A stretch of 64,000 nucleotides of DNA, from positions 61,502,362 through 61,566,361 of the forward strand of contig CP154956.1 of assembly GCA_039621445.1 (NCBI GenBank), read 5' to 3'. This DNA is from Euglena gracilis. Taxonomy: Eukaryota > Euglenida > Euglenophyceae > Euglenales. The notes beneath the pieces were generated by a model. The model ran no database searches. It saw only the letters and a program-made list of their open reading frames with translations, and was not told where the DNA came from. A program made the translations under genes and the position numbers. Within the stretch, counting starts at the first letter, position 1. Every line of letters starts with the position of its first letter. Below are positions 31,641 to 43,177 of the stretch, piece after piece.

Positions 31641-31924
31641 CCAGCCAACTGGGCTGCCCAGGTCACCTATCCCTGCATTTTTTTCCCTCATCACAGCTTC
31701 CTCCATCACAGCCCTCAGCCTTTATCTAGCTCCATCCATCAAAATGTCGAGAGGGCAAAAATGTTTTAAATTTTTTGTTTTTCATCGACCCAGCCCAGCC
31801 AGCCCCCTCCAGCCCCGGACCAGAATAGAATGAATAGTGCTGAGCTCTTAATAAGCGCGCACCCACCCCTTCATTGACACCCCCATACCGGCCCACTCCA
31901 TGGAGCTCTTTTGACTGAAATGCA

Positions 31925-32345
31925 AGGGTTTTGTGCCCGAAACAGGGCGCCGGGGGGGGTGGAAAAACGCTCATTTTTGGCTCAAAAAAATACCTTTTCC
32001 GGGTCCGGGAGGCCAAAAAAACATCGTTTCGGGCAAAAAAAATTTTCGACTTTTTGGACGTTTTTGACCAAATATGACCCTAAGTCCATTGGTTTCGGGC
32101 CCAAAACGGGGCGCTGGCGGGTCGAAAAACGCTCATTTTCGGCTCAAAAAACAGTTTGTCTGGGTCCGAGAGGCCAAAAAGCATCGTTTCGGGCAAAGAA
32201 ATCTTTTTCGATTTTTTTCGACTTCCCGAAACAATGTTTTTTGGCCTCCCGGACCCAGAAAAACTGTTTGTTTTTCGACCTGCCAGCGCCCCGTTTTAGG
32301 CGTCATTTTCGGGTCAAAAAAAGATTTCGATTTTTTGATTTTTTG
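31925..32345. repeat. ~175 bp repeat: two direct copies and a third inverted
   Basis: Copies begin near 31929 and 32089 and share GAAAAACGCTCATTTTTGGC, TCAAAAAA, GGTCCGGGAGGCCAAAAA and CATCGTTTCGGGCAAA. A third copy in reverse complement follows at about 32222-32302 (GAAACAATGTTTTTTGGCC, CTCCCGGACCCAGAAAAAC). Together they can fold back on themselves. Confidence 0.75.
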
Positions 32346-32435
32346 GCCCAAAACGGCTAAGTCAGACAGTGGAAAAAGTGTACAAAATGGCCAAAAAATC
32401 AATGTTTTCAAAATTTCTCGAAAATTATGCAAAAC

Positions 32436-32760
32436 CAAGGAAATGTCCGGAGACCTAAATTGAAGCCCTTGGAACGCTCTATCTACTGGTATTTTGATTT
32501 CCACGCAGCTCACCACCTAGCCCGAGATACGGCCGTTTTTCGGCCAATTTAGACCCCCCCCCCCACCCCTGAAAACGGCTATGTCGAACAGTGGGAAAAG
32601 TGTACATACAAAAACGGCCATCTGGGCCGGAAAAAAAAAACGGCCGTATCTCGGGCTAGGCGGGGAGTTGCGGGGAAATCAAAATATGGCTGGATAGGGC
32701 ATTCTGAGGGCTTCAAATTAGGTCTCCGGACATTTCCTTTGATTGGCTTCATTTTGGAGA
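32436..32760. repeat. Family D inverted repeat
   Basis: GAAATGTCCGGAGACCTAAA (32439) and TAGCCCGAGATACGGCCG (32518) recur inverted as CGGCCGTATCTCGGGCTA (32641) and ATTAGGTCTCCGGACATTTC (32716). This gives an imperfect ~130 bp stem with a spacer. It is related to the motif at 25387. Confidence 0.8.
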
Positions 32761-33099
32761 TATTTTGAAAATTGACATTTTTTTGGCCGAAATGACAGAG
32801 TCCAAAGGGGGGGCTTAAAAAGGGGCGTGGGCCGATCCTACCCAGAGACCCCTTCGCGCGTGAATAATTCGGGCCTGGCGGGGAGTTGGGGTCAAACCCA
32901 GGTGATTCGGAAACTAGAAATCCAGTCGCTCGCGACTGAAGAAAAAAAAAATCCCGGGAACGGGGCCGGGATCATGGTGATAATCCGTCGGTTCTCCTGG
33001 TGGCCCCGGGGGGAGGGGGGGTCGAGGGGGGTTTAGCAGGGGTAAGCTTCGCTCTTAACCATAAAGGGATAAGAGCTCAGCGACTCCCCCCCTATACCC

Positions 33100-33205
33100 C
33101 CGGGGGGGGGGGGGGTCCAGCCAGCAGCTCGTTTCCAGCCAGCAGCCTTTTTGCCAGCCGGAGGCTGGACCGCCCCCCGGGGTCTTTATGAAAACCCCTG
33201 CCCCC
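33100..33205. repeat. Family A dispersed repeat copy
   Basis: GGGTCCAGCCAGCAGCTCG, TTTCCAGCCAGCAGCC, TTTTTGCCAGCCGGAGGCTG, GACC, then GGTCTTTATGAAAACCCCTG. The last block matches the tail near 20585. Confidence 0.7.
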
Positions 33206-34613
33206 AAGAACCAAAATTTTCCTCCTCTGGCGTTTTGCACTAGTGGAGGTTTGGGGTTTTAGATACTTTTAAAATAGATATATAAGTTTTTTTTAAAAAA
33301 AAAACAGAACAAAATCCTTTTTTTGAGGCAGAGGGCAAATAAAAATTCTGGCATTCTAATTGAGGCATGCAAATAAGAATTCTGCGCCGTCTAATCATTT
33401 TATCAAAGGGGAGAGGTCGGCCATCTCCTAGGAGGAGAGGGGATGCGGTCCACCCTCTAGCCCTCTCCAACAATTTCTGTGTTTTTATCTTTTCCACACT
33501 CTTTTAGGGGCTGTTTTATTATTTTATAAAGGAAAAATGAACACTTGGCAATAATCACTTTGTGGGAATAAAAATCCTCACCAGTTTGCAGCAACAAGTT
33601 TTTCCATGCGTGCTTGGATGTTTTTTGCATGACTTTGGAACAGGCTCCCTCCCCACCATCTGATGCCTGGCCATCAAAGACTGTGACCGTTCCATCCCAC
33701 AGTTCATCAACCGCCTGGGGATGCAACATACAACGCATATTTGCTTCTGACCGAGCTGCTGCCTCCTCCTTGCACTGACCCTGAGCTCTATACCCCCCTC
33801 CCCGTGGTTATTTCCACCGGGGGATTATCAAATCGATCGCTCATTTTGGCATGGATTTTGCCCGTTGGTGAACAAACAAGAAAGATGCAATCTTTAATCC
33901 CAGCTTTCATTTCATTTGGAACTCAAATGGTTCATCTACCGCCGATGGTCGAAGCCATTCGCAAATTTCAATGATTTCTTACAAAGCTTTTTGAGTCCAT
34001 CATTCATTCGTTATGTTATTGTCCCACACTGCCATTTGGTGGAGTGCAGAATGAAGGTTTTTTTTGTGAATTGAAGTGTGAGTCAAAATGCAGAAAACCG
34101 GAACTGAAATGTAAATTTTACAGAATTGCGACAGAAGTGGGCATATTTGCAATGACTTGCAGACACCCCCTGCCTCATTTACATTTTTTGGGGAGGGCTA
34201 ACATCGGCCGCAGGGGGGGAAATGGATGCCTTTGTGCAAGTCTGGCTACAGATTTCTTTCAGAGTCGGTCTAAGAAGTGGATGTCCCAATTGTGGAGTTC
34301 TAGCACATGACTCATATTGGAGTTGAGGGGGGCTCGTGTTCCAATCCAGAGGGGAAGAATAATCATGATATCATTATTTTCTGAAATCCTCTGTAGCGTT
34401 CCCGTGCGCCTCGTAGGGCATAAGGCACGGTTGAGCAAGGCAAAGATCCAAGTCCAAAAAAGAAAATCCGCGCCAATACTTGGGGGGGGGTCGTGGCTGA
34501 CCAGAGCCGCTCCCCAAAAAAGTTTAGAACTGTTGCGGTGCTCCTGGACTCAAGGAAGAAACGCCAAACCCTACCTCCCAACGGTCGCATGCCCTCCATC
34601 GCTTTTTTCACAG

Positions 34614-37600
34614 AGCCCTATGCAATGAACGAGAAGCATTTCCAAAGGTGTGGCCGCTCCGCGGCGACTCCCCTCCGCGCGCTCCGCAGCATCCTGAGCG
34701 CCCTGCGGTCCATCGAGGAGCAGAACAAGCGGCTGGTGGAGTTCCAGAAGGCGTCGTACCAATGGCACCTGCAGCACCACGCCAACGTATGGGGGGAATG
34801 GAGTTTCCCTCCGGGTGGAATCAGAACGGCACCGCATCAAATTGTGTGGCCATTCAACGCCATTCAACACCATTCAACGGATGTTCCTCCTCCAAAGTTT
34901 CTGGTGATTGTCAACTGTACAAGTTTACGCTTGGTTGAGGGAGTTGGGGTTATTTCAAGTAGGTTGAGGGTGAGGGTGAGGGTTGGGGTTGGAAGGGGGA
35001 CACTGTTTGTCCCGTTGGAGATGAGGCTCGGATGACTGTGGGTCTGGTCCTCCCCCCCCCCCAGCCCCCTCCCCAGTACCACAATGCCTCCTCACGCACG
35101 CCTCAGATGAAGCGCGTCATGGCTGCCTTGAGTGAGGTGGGCAGCCGATTGGACATCCCAGTGGGAACCGGTGTGTGCCGGGGATTCCTGGCGGTGGGTC
35201 CAGACGGCCAAAGACAGGGAAGGTTTTTTGCGGGTGAGGAGCGATCCCAGGTTGCACCCATGCACCATCGTTTTTCAATCGCTGTATTACCAGTTGTTTG
35301 GTTTGCCTTCCCCTGAACGTATGCATATGATTTTCCAACCCAGTGTTTTTTATGTTTTTGGTGCGCTCGTTTGCATTTTTTGTGATTGTTCTTAGACCTG
35401 GAGGAGTTGTCCTCATTGAATGCCATTTCAAGCACAAATTTGGCAGAGAAGAACTTGCACGAGACCATCATGTGTGTATTTTTTCTCGTTGTGTGTGAGA
35501 GGCAATTTATTTTCGAGTCAAAATGAATAATAATACAAGTTCATCAAATCTGGAAAATCATCAAATTGGAGATTTATATTCCACAGAATACAAATTAATC
35601 TACCACAACCCATATGCATTCCAATTTGATGAATTTTGATTCTACCCAGTGGCAAACAAATCAGGAGAAAGAATAATATCAAGAATCAAAGTGCTGGAAT
35701 TTTTCGGCTCCATTCGCTTCGGTGTTTGGTTGGCTCGGGTTGCCCAAAGTTATTTGTTTGTTCTTTATTTCCTTATTTTTTATCTGAAGGCTGGGTTAGG
35801 GTTTCAGAGGCACAAAAGAACAGACGGTGTTTGTTTGCTGAAGATAAGCAAACCTCCATTAAACTTATATCAGGTGGAATCAGCAAGGCCCTTTTCAAAG
35901 TGTGTAGCCATTCAATGTTTGTCTCTTCTTTTATGGAAGGAAAATACACACACACACACACACAAGGCAACCCTTGGTTGGCTGGTTGGAGAGGTGAGGA
36001 TGGGAAGAATTTTGCCTGGTGGAGTTGAGGCTTTGACTGACGATTGAGATAAGTGTTAAAGTGTTGAGGTTGGAGGATGAGTTGGATTTATGGGATTTGT
36101 TAGGGTTGGATTTATGGGATTTTGTGGGGTGGGGGACTGCCTATGTTTTATTATAATTTAATCTATGGTACCCTGAGGAGATATTTCCCTATCAACCAAA
36201 ATGGTCTCGATCATAGATTATTTTTTGTTTTCTTGTTGAAAATGAAAACCTTTTTTAAACCCCCCCATTGTTAGCCCCCGGGATCCAGTTTGGTGGTTCC
36301 CCCAGGGGGAGGGTAAAATCGAGGCTTACCCTGTACTGAACGAAAGATCCATGAAATGCCTTTTGTGGAATCGCTCCAGGTGAGTATGTCAAGGTATTTC
36401 AGCCAATCTCGGGGTTCTTAATACAACGATCAAATTGAGTTTCATTCGATCCACACCAGTTTTCCACCATTTTGAATCCGGGTGGCCATGAAAGTTTAGG
36501 CTTTTCAAGACTTTTTTGTGACTCTTCCAACCCTCAGCCAGGCAGGCTGTGACCATCTGATCGTAACCCCCCATTGCCACCCCCCCCTGTAATTTTCACC
36601 CTGAAAGGTGAATATTGAAATTTGAAATTTAAAAAATGGTGAAATATGGGGGCACCCCCCCCCAATTGACACCCCCTGTAAGGTGGAGGTGTGACATATT
36701 GGGGGGGATGGTCATGTCAGCAACACCATCCACCTTGTCTTCTTTCATTTTCTCAGGAATTCAAGCCTCGATGATGCAAGCCTTTCCCACTTGCTCAAAC
36801 GTGTGGATATCCCACTGGTTTTTTCTTCTTGCTTTGAGATTTATGGAATATTGCTTTTGGATGAAAGTTCTCTTTCCTCCATAATGTCCACGTCGAAAAG
36901 GACATTATTTTGACCCATTCATTTTCTGTGGAGATAAATTTCTCATTTCATTTTGCAGGGTGGATTTTAAGGGACGGGTCAGCTTTTTATGGCTGTCCCT
37001 TGGGCCAAGGGGCCGACCAAGGGTTGGTTCGGGGCTTGAATGGGCCACAAAAATTTTTTAAAAAAATGCCATTTTAAGGAATAGAGGCCACGGTTTCAGG
37101 ATGCTACGAACTGGAGGAATTGATTTTTTACTGGTGTCGACCTGTTTCCTCAAAAACAAAAAATGTCGATTTTTTCGGGCATTTTTCCTGTGGATTTTAG
37201 TTTTGTGCAGTGCAGTGTGTGTTGTGTAGCTGGGGCAGCTGACGTTTTTCCGCTGAGGGCAGCCCTGCCTGTTGCATACCACAGGCAGCAAACATTAACA
37301 CTCCCAGCAGTACACCACTGTGGGCAAGGTAATGCATAAAGCCAGGTAAACTGGCTGCAAGGAACGAAAATCCATGATGAAAAGGAAATAGCACAACCTT
37401 TCACAGAGAACCACAAATTATCACACTGAAGGACAACCCTTCGTAGAATACATGCAGCCACTGCAAGCCAGGGTCGAAACAAAAAGTTCATCGGGCTTTC
37501 TTCGGCCGTTGGAAAAAGTGAATTGGGCACAGCGTATTTGACAATGAGGAAGTCAGGACATTTGGTTGATTGCCACAGTTTAGCGTCCAAGGCAACACAA

Positions 37601-38450
37601 TGAAGGTCAAGGCCAGCCATTTCCCAGGATGATGGCAGCAACCCTTCTTCTCTGCAGAGATCGACACTCGAGCCAAGTTTGAGGAATTACAAGGTGTCTC
37701 CGTGTCTCACAGTTTCTCTCACGGCCTGAGGCAGTAAGTTGCTTGCAACGTCGTTTTCAAAGGTTTGATACCGGCCAAACTTTGGGGGATTGACTCCAAC
37801 TGCCTGGGGGCCAACAAACTGGGGGTTTCCAGATATGCCCCCCACATTCATCAATGACAGGGTGATATGCTGTGTGCCGCAAATTCGGGTCCAGTTTTTC
37901 CATCCTCCTGCGCTCCCTCAGAGACGTCGTTCCAAGCCATCCTCCCGCTGCTGGGGAAGTGGATGGATCGTATGCGGCGCTGTTTCGTGCGGTAACGTCC
38001 CTCTTCGAACGCCTTCCCCTCGGCAGGCCCACACGACATGAAGTTTGGATTTACACTGCTGTACGAGGTGTCCGTGTTGTTGATGGGCAGGGTGGTGGGG
38101 ACAGGCAGGGGAGGTGCCTTTTCCATGCAGTGACACGTGGTTCAGTGGTTTCCCAATGTCCTGGATAGAGGTACGTTTCGCTTCTGGATCCACGAGAAAA
38201 GGTGTTGTTGATCAAACCCGTTTGACAACGCCCTCCCCAGTGAATGAAAATGTATGATTACCCACCCCGCTGGCGGGCACCACCAGCATGCACGTCCCAC
38301 GTGTCACGCCGGTGGCCACAGGGGGCGCGGAAGTTTCCGGCGGTCTTCGGCCAACATGCGGCACGCGCCGTGCTGCTGGGCATCGTGGTGGCAATGGAGC
38401 GGTACCTCGGCGATGAGGAGCAGCTGGAGGGGCTGCAGCTGGCGTGTTGA
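34614..38450 (+). CDS. Unrecognised protein, seven 3' exons with stop
   Basis: Exons: 34614-34786, 35077-35170, 35396-35471, 36757-36817, 37660-37693, 37922-37986 and 38322-38450 (TGA). Every join keeps phase, and borders are GT-AG. The protein part is about 210 residues. It has a helical, coiled-coil-like start (ILSALRSIEEQNKRLVEFQK), then MKRVMAALSEVGSRLDIPVG, DLEELSSLNAISSTNLAEKN, NSSLDDASLSHLLKRVDIPL, TSFQAILPLLGKWMDRMRRC and a C-terminus with AARAVLLGIVVAMERYLGDE. It reads as an all-helical soluble protein, but I do not recognise a family. An ATG lies at 34626 inside the first exon; because that exon has an acceptor (ttttttcacag), further upstream exons are likely. The 37660 exon uses the second AG of tctgcagag; the first AG would break phase. 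Confidence 0.7.
36968..37215. repeat. Family B element copy
   Basis: TTTTAAGGGACGGGTCAGC at the left, then GGGCCAAGGGGCCGACCAAG, GGTTCGGGGCTTGAATGGG, GGATGCTACGAACTGGAGGA and TGGTGTCGACCTGTTTCC. It lies in an intron of the 34.6-38.4 kb gene. Confidence 0.65.
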
Positions 38451-39509
38451 GCCTGCCGGGCAAGGAAGGGCGAGTGCCCAGTGGCATCCCCAATAGTGTG
38501 GAGGGACGTAAACGCGAAGATTGTTTTGTTCATTTTTTTCCTTAGGATCGCTCTGAAATTTACCTCGCGTATTGGGTTCATTTGTGGGTCAATGAAAATG
38601 GGGGAGGAACACCAAATTGCTTTTTAATGGTTATTTTGGGCAGGGGAGGGTGGTCAAAGAGTGCGTCAAGAGTGAGTGATTGTAAAAACAAAGGCAAATT
38701 GCATTTCTACCTGGACCATTTAAGGCAGGGATTTGTGCTTATCCCGAAACGGACAATTACAAATAATTACGCATAAGCCCCAAAACCCCCAAATACATAT
38801 AATTTCAGATAACAAATTTGTTCTGGTCTCAAACAAAAGATGCCAAAGATTTCAAAGTATCATCTGTCTGCTTTTTTTTTGGTCGCCGTTTGAACAAACC
38901 CCAAGCAACCCCGCATTTTTGCCTAAATGTTGTCTTAAATTGTGCTTAAAAGCACGCATCCCTAACCGTCCATGAGTGTTTTGTGGGGCATTCCATAGGA
39001 ATGCTGCTTTAGTAGTGGTGGTCCGAACCCTCCCCAGACTGTCAAGCCCCCACTGAAATGAAGGCTCTGAAGGGAAGTATGTTCAATGGCAAGCTTAATT
39101 TTGCTGCCCCCGAGGGAGGGGGGGTTAATTAGGACGAGGGAGGAGAGTTTCTTTTTCTTAATCACACCCTGGTTGGGGTTTTGTCATTTCTTTTTGTTGT
39201 ATTCTGATGCTTTTATGTATAGGGTTGGGGTTGCAGTTGTTATTTAGATGAGGATTAAGGTTCTGCCGAGGCCTGGATTAGAATTAACAAAAATTAGACT
39301 TAATTTCAGCCTAAATCTTACCTTACCTTATTAACTCTAATTTATCTCTAACCAATAATTTCACCCCAACCTCCATGCGACACATTTGCCAAGATCATCT
39401 TTACAGAATGAAAACACAGGCAAATTGGAGGTTCTCCCCTCTTGTGAAACGGCGGGGGGACCCTCCAACGTGCATTTCCCCTACAGGACCAGTCGTTCGA
39501 TATCCCTCG
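38451..39509. other. Intergenic stretch; nothing seen
   Basis: AT-rich, without domain hits, repeats of note or joinable exons. It follows the TGA at 38450. Confidence 0.4.
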
Positions 39510-39621
39510 ATGGACATGATCATTGCTCTTCTGCTCCTTTTGTGTGCAGGATGCAGGCTGCTTCAGGGCACTGTATGGGTTTCTTCGGGAACAAACCAAG
39601 CTTTAGGAGTGCCGCACACGG
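39510..39621 (+). CDS. Candidate first exon with signal-peptide-like start
   Basis: ATG at 39510 opens MDMIIALLLLLCAGCRLLQG followed by TVWVSSGTNQALGVPHT, ending at a strong donor (G|gtgagt, 39622). The short polar start, leucine-rich core and small residues resemble a secretory signal peptide. An alternative is an internal exon starting after gtgtgcag at 39549. No following exon could be joined with confidence. Confidence 0.3.
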
Positions 39622-40261
39622 GTGAGTTGCTCTATAGGAACTTGCTTTCTCAGTCTGTTTTATGTCCATGACCAATCCGGTTGCAGTTGGGAAAGAGAAG
39701 TCAAGAAAACAGCCAACTGGTGCGGTCCGAAACTATGTTAAAAGCAAACTTCCGTGTATTTATGAGGAGACTTAATTTGTTTTGTTTTTGTTCATCATTC
39801 AGATATTTTATGAAGCAAAGAGAATTGTATTTCGAAATTTATTTTGTCATGAATTGAAGGAAGGTATCTCAAAGTTTCAAAAAGTTCCCCTGATTCCATT
39901 TAAGAAATTGAGAATCTCACAGAAGAGAAATCCCAAAGCACATTGCATGGTTTTCACAGAAATTTTCAGAAAAATGTGAACATCCCCTTAAACCTACCAC
40001 AGGATAAATTGATACATCATGAGGTTTGATTAATGTAAGCCATTGGCAATAATGGTCAAAAGTCTCATACGGCATCTTTCATCCCCAATGTGCATGAAGA
40101 AATTGACTCACTCCCATAATCGGCCAACCATCTTCAAAACTCTGCATTTTTCAAGGGTATTAAACAATCATTATACAATAACAAATACACAGAAAAAAGT
40201 GTGTATTTGGTACTCGGATGATTTCAGGGAGGTCCTTTTTCCTTTAACAACCATGCGTGTT

Positions 40262-40505
40262 AAAGATCTACTCAAGGGCCGCCTAAGGCCTCAAAAATTA
40301 AAGGGTAAAAATACATTTTTGCTGTTTTTTATGGATGGGCTCTCCTCCAAGGATGCTAGAAATCAATCAATCAATAGAGATCAATAGATTTTTTTTTCAA
40401 CATCGATCCTATTTTGGTGGTAAATATCGAGGTTTTCATCTATTTTCCTTGGGATTTTTTTGTTGAATGTTCTGGTATTGTCAATTGTTCTATTAAGGAT
40501 CGTTT
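40262..40505. repeat. Family B element copy, degenerate
   Basis: AAGGGCCGCCTAAGGCC at the left, then ATGGATGGGCTCTCCTCCAA, GGATGCTAGAAATCAATCAA, TTTCAACATCGATCCTATTT, and TTAAGGATCGTTTGGGTA at the right. Confidence 0.55.
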
Positions 40506-40673
40506 GGGTATTTTTTTTATTTTTGCAAAAATATCAATTTTCGTATGTAGCTCATATGGCATGAATGCATGACCAGAGGAGCAATTCATCCCTGTTTCTT
40601 TGGGAAGTTGGCTAAAAAAAAAAAACAGTGATTTGTATCCAAGTATTTTTTTTGATCTTTAATTTCCTGGATC

Positions 40674-41027
40674 TTATGAAAAATGAAATATGATGTGTTT
40701 TGACGTACCGTTTTGGATCTGGCTCTTGCAAATAAATTGTGCAAAGACTAGTAATGTTTGCCTCCAAGGACCTCCATCCATTTTGCCTGCGAAAACAGCC
40801 ACCAAAAAAGCAGTAAGCACAACTTTGGTCAGAGTGCGAGTCAACGAAATCCAACCGCACTCCTCCTCCCCCCCTTCCTGCAGCATCCCACGCACCCACC
40901 GGACAGGAACAACAAGCACCGCCCTCCATCTGGTCCTGTGCCCGTCCAGCGCCGCTTGTTCCTGTTCTGGCATCGCTGTGCAATATTCTGCCAGCCGTCT
41001 TCCCATCTTCTCCAGGCTTTTTTCCAA
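40674..41027 (-). CDS. Candidate - strand coding segment, unknown product
   Basis: The - strand is open for 117 codons starting MEKSLEKMGRRLAEYCTAMP, then EQEQAALDGHRTRWRAVLVV and a hydrophobic run LTKVVLTAFLVAVFAG. A good acceptor (tggctgttttcgcag, - strand) lies inside it near 40795, so the true exon pattern is probably shorter segments. Base composition between 40830 and 41010 is GC-rich like other exons. No domain recognised. The + strand frames are low complexity here. It would be the only - strand gene, so caution is needed. Confidence 0.25.
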   Translation of the reverse strand: MEKSLEKMGRRLAEYCTAMPEQEQAALDGHRTRWRAVLVVPVRWVRGMLQEGGEEECGWISLTRTLTKVVLTAFLVAVFAGKMDGGPWRQTLLVFAQFICKSQIQNGTSKHIIFHFS

Positions 41028-41459
41028 TTTGGCTGTTTATTGGGGTGGGGTTGTTGGTCATGCGCCATTCTTGTGCACTGGTGTGCTCTGTTCTGCCCGA
41101 AAGCGACAGACTCCTCGGGGTTCTGGAGGATTTTGCATTTGAGGCCTGGCTGGGCAGTGATAGATGACCAGAGGAAAGAAGCCTGTCAGTCCCGCCTCAC
41201 CTCTGGGGTGGTGAGAGTCTGATCTTTGAAATGTCTGTATGTCGCGAAGCTTCGCTTTTGCTGCTTGAAAGCTGTGGCCTTTGCTCGACAGAGGTTGAAC
41301 GTTATGGAAGCTGAAGCGAATGCTGTTGTGTTTGTGTCTTCTCTACAGGGTGGTCAGGGTGACCCGGAGATGCCAAAAGAATTAATTTCAAAAATGATCT
41401 GAAGCAAGACCGAGGATGCTGGCCTGCACCACTGTTCTTTACGCCCTCGACAAGGAGCA

Positions 41460-42110
41460 GTTTTTGTTCACGGGTGGATGCAGTTGTATAATTTTTCGAA
41501 TGTGATGATGGTTCTTTGCTGGAGTGCTTCCATTTCAAACACGTTCTGTGCGGAGGCGACAACAACCCTCCCCCCCCAGTCAAAGCCCAGGACCCATCGG
41601 GGGCGTCTCATGCCTCCCCTTCTTCCCCCAGCGCCGCCCCAGGGGCGTCCCCAAAGATGGCGGTCCCCGACTCCCGGCCAGGCCATAGCGCTCAGCCCCG
41701 CGCAGAAGGGGAGTTGCACCGGAAGCCCCTTTCGGGCTCCGACCTGGCCCGTGGCCCGCAGGTCCCTCACAATGTCCCCAGGGGTTCCCCCCGGATGTCG
41801 CATCGAAGTCTCTGGTCCCGTGGCAGTGGGGTTCGCTGTAAAGATCGTCGATGGCTCCGCTGCCGGAGCTTCCTGTGAGCCCCGGCACTGTTCCCTCGGG
41901 GCCGGACCTCCCCCACAGAGGCTGGAGGGAGGGGCTGACAGCGGCAGCCTGCCTTTGACTGGTGGTGGCGGCGGCGGCGGCGGCGGCGGTGGTGTTGGTC
42001 TTGTCTGCCACGCTGTGGCTGACCTCCGCTGGGGGGCGTGGCTCCGGGCAGGAGGGGCCCCCTCCCGCCCATCCCACCCGAATGTAACCCCTCTTTATGC
42101 GGGCTGACCC
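41460..42110. other. GC-rich exon-like island, strand unresolved
   Basis: On the + strand a possible exon 41762-41874 (acceptor gtggcccgcag, donor gtgagc) reads MSPGVPPGCRIEVSGPVAVG followed by FAVKIVDGSAAGAS. On the - strand the same DNA reads GTPGDIVRDLRATGQVGARK followed by GLPVQLPFCAGLSAMAWPG. A GGC trinucleotide run lies at 41966-41992. Composition suggests coding DNA, but I could not settle strand or joins. Confidence 0.3.
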
Positions 42111-42230
42111 ATTGGGCAAAATTTTTTAAAATAATTTATGGTTTTTTGAGGCGTTTTTTAAGGGTTTTTTTTTGAGGGTTTTCAAAGCATTTTAAGAATT
42201 TCGCAAAAAAAATTCAGGCGTCTATTTTCC

Positions 42231-42400
42231 AAGGGCGGTTAAAGAGCCATCCGAACGTCCAACAACCCAAAAAAACCGTCGGTCCAGGTTGAAAAGCAAA
42301 AACCAGAAACATATTCTTTTCAGTTTTGGGTGAATATGCAATGTTCTGGCACACCAGGAATCAGTTTTTACCCGGGGTTGGCCTGTTTTTGCCGAGATTT
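42231..42400. repeat. Family B element, divergent subtype
   Basis: AAGGGCGGTTAAAGAGCC at the left, then TTTTGGGTGAATATGCAATG, TTCTGGCACACCAGGAATCA and TTGGCCTGTTTTTGCC. It is closest to the copy near 49270. Confidence 0.55.
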
Positions 42401-42441
42401 TAAAAAAAATTCGAACACTGAGCAAAGCAGAAATGAAGAAT

Positions 42442-42589
42442 TGATTTCCAAATCTATGGGTGTCCATTTGCAAACAAATCTGGTGCAGTCTCGGTAATAA
42501 TTATTTTAAGGATGAGACCCTTGGAATAATTATTCTCGAGACTGCACCAGAGTTTGTTTGCAAATGGACACCTTTGGATTTGGAAATCA
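42442..42589. repeat. Foldback, arms ~70 bp with 9 bp centre
   Basis: Left arm 42442-42510 and right arm about 42520-42589 are near-perfect complements. They contain GGTGTCCATTTGCAAACAAA, TCTGGTGCAGTCTCG and TAATAATTATT. There is no coding capacity; a compact hairpin or MITE-like foldback. Confidence 0.85.
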
Positions 42590-43177
42590 CTTTGGAATAA
42601 AGCATTATCATATTGTAACAGCAACAGCAATACATAACAGCAACAGCAACAACAATGATGATGGTGGCAGTGGTGGTGGTAGTAGTGTTATTACAATACC
42701 ACCACTGCCATTCATGTTGTTACTCATCAATGTTATGATGACACCCAAGTTCACCCTTGCCACCACCACACCCAACCCCAACACCCCCGACTCAGCACCA
42801 GTCAATTTCTTAAGCACTGGCCCACCCCCTCCCCCTGGGAGGGGGGTGACTGGTTTTTTCAGAGTGACTGACTGATTTTTGGCCTGGACCCCCCCGGGGG
42901 GGGGGGGGTCGGCCGGGGTGGGCAAAAGTGGCTTGAGTGACCGGGCGCCAGGGAATTTTTGGCCTAAAATGGCCTAAAGTGACTGGAAAGTGGCCGTTTT
43001 TCTGAGTGGCCGACGGTAGTGACTGGCTGTTTTTCCAAAAATGAGTGATTGACTGGTTTTAAAAGTGGAGTGACCCCCCAGGGGTCACTCCACCCGGGGG
43101 GGGGGGGGTCGGTAAAAAATTGTATGCTCAGCATCCACCCCTGGGGACCAGTCCTACGCCGACAAATTCGGCTCCGA

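Larger units (their letters stand above)
30749..34613. other. Intergenic or intronic stretch with repeats; no gene established
   Basis: Between the TAG of the glutaredoxin-DUF3820 gene and the first joined exon of the next gene. It contains the repeats listed separately (31498, 31925, 32436 and 33100) and several short open frames without domains. One frame at 31031-31219 (ending QSFLPLEEIEHRSY) and one at 33741-33974 have ordinary composition but no supporting splice joins. Upstream exons of the 34.6-38.4 kb gene may be hidden here. Confidence 0.35.

Noticed and set aside
37150-37641. 163-codon - strand frame
   Set aside because: It lies in an intron of the well-joined + strand gene, has no domain, and overlaps a family B copy.
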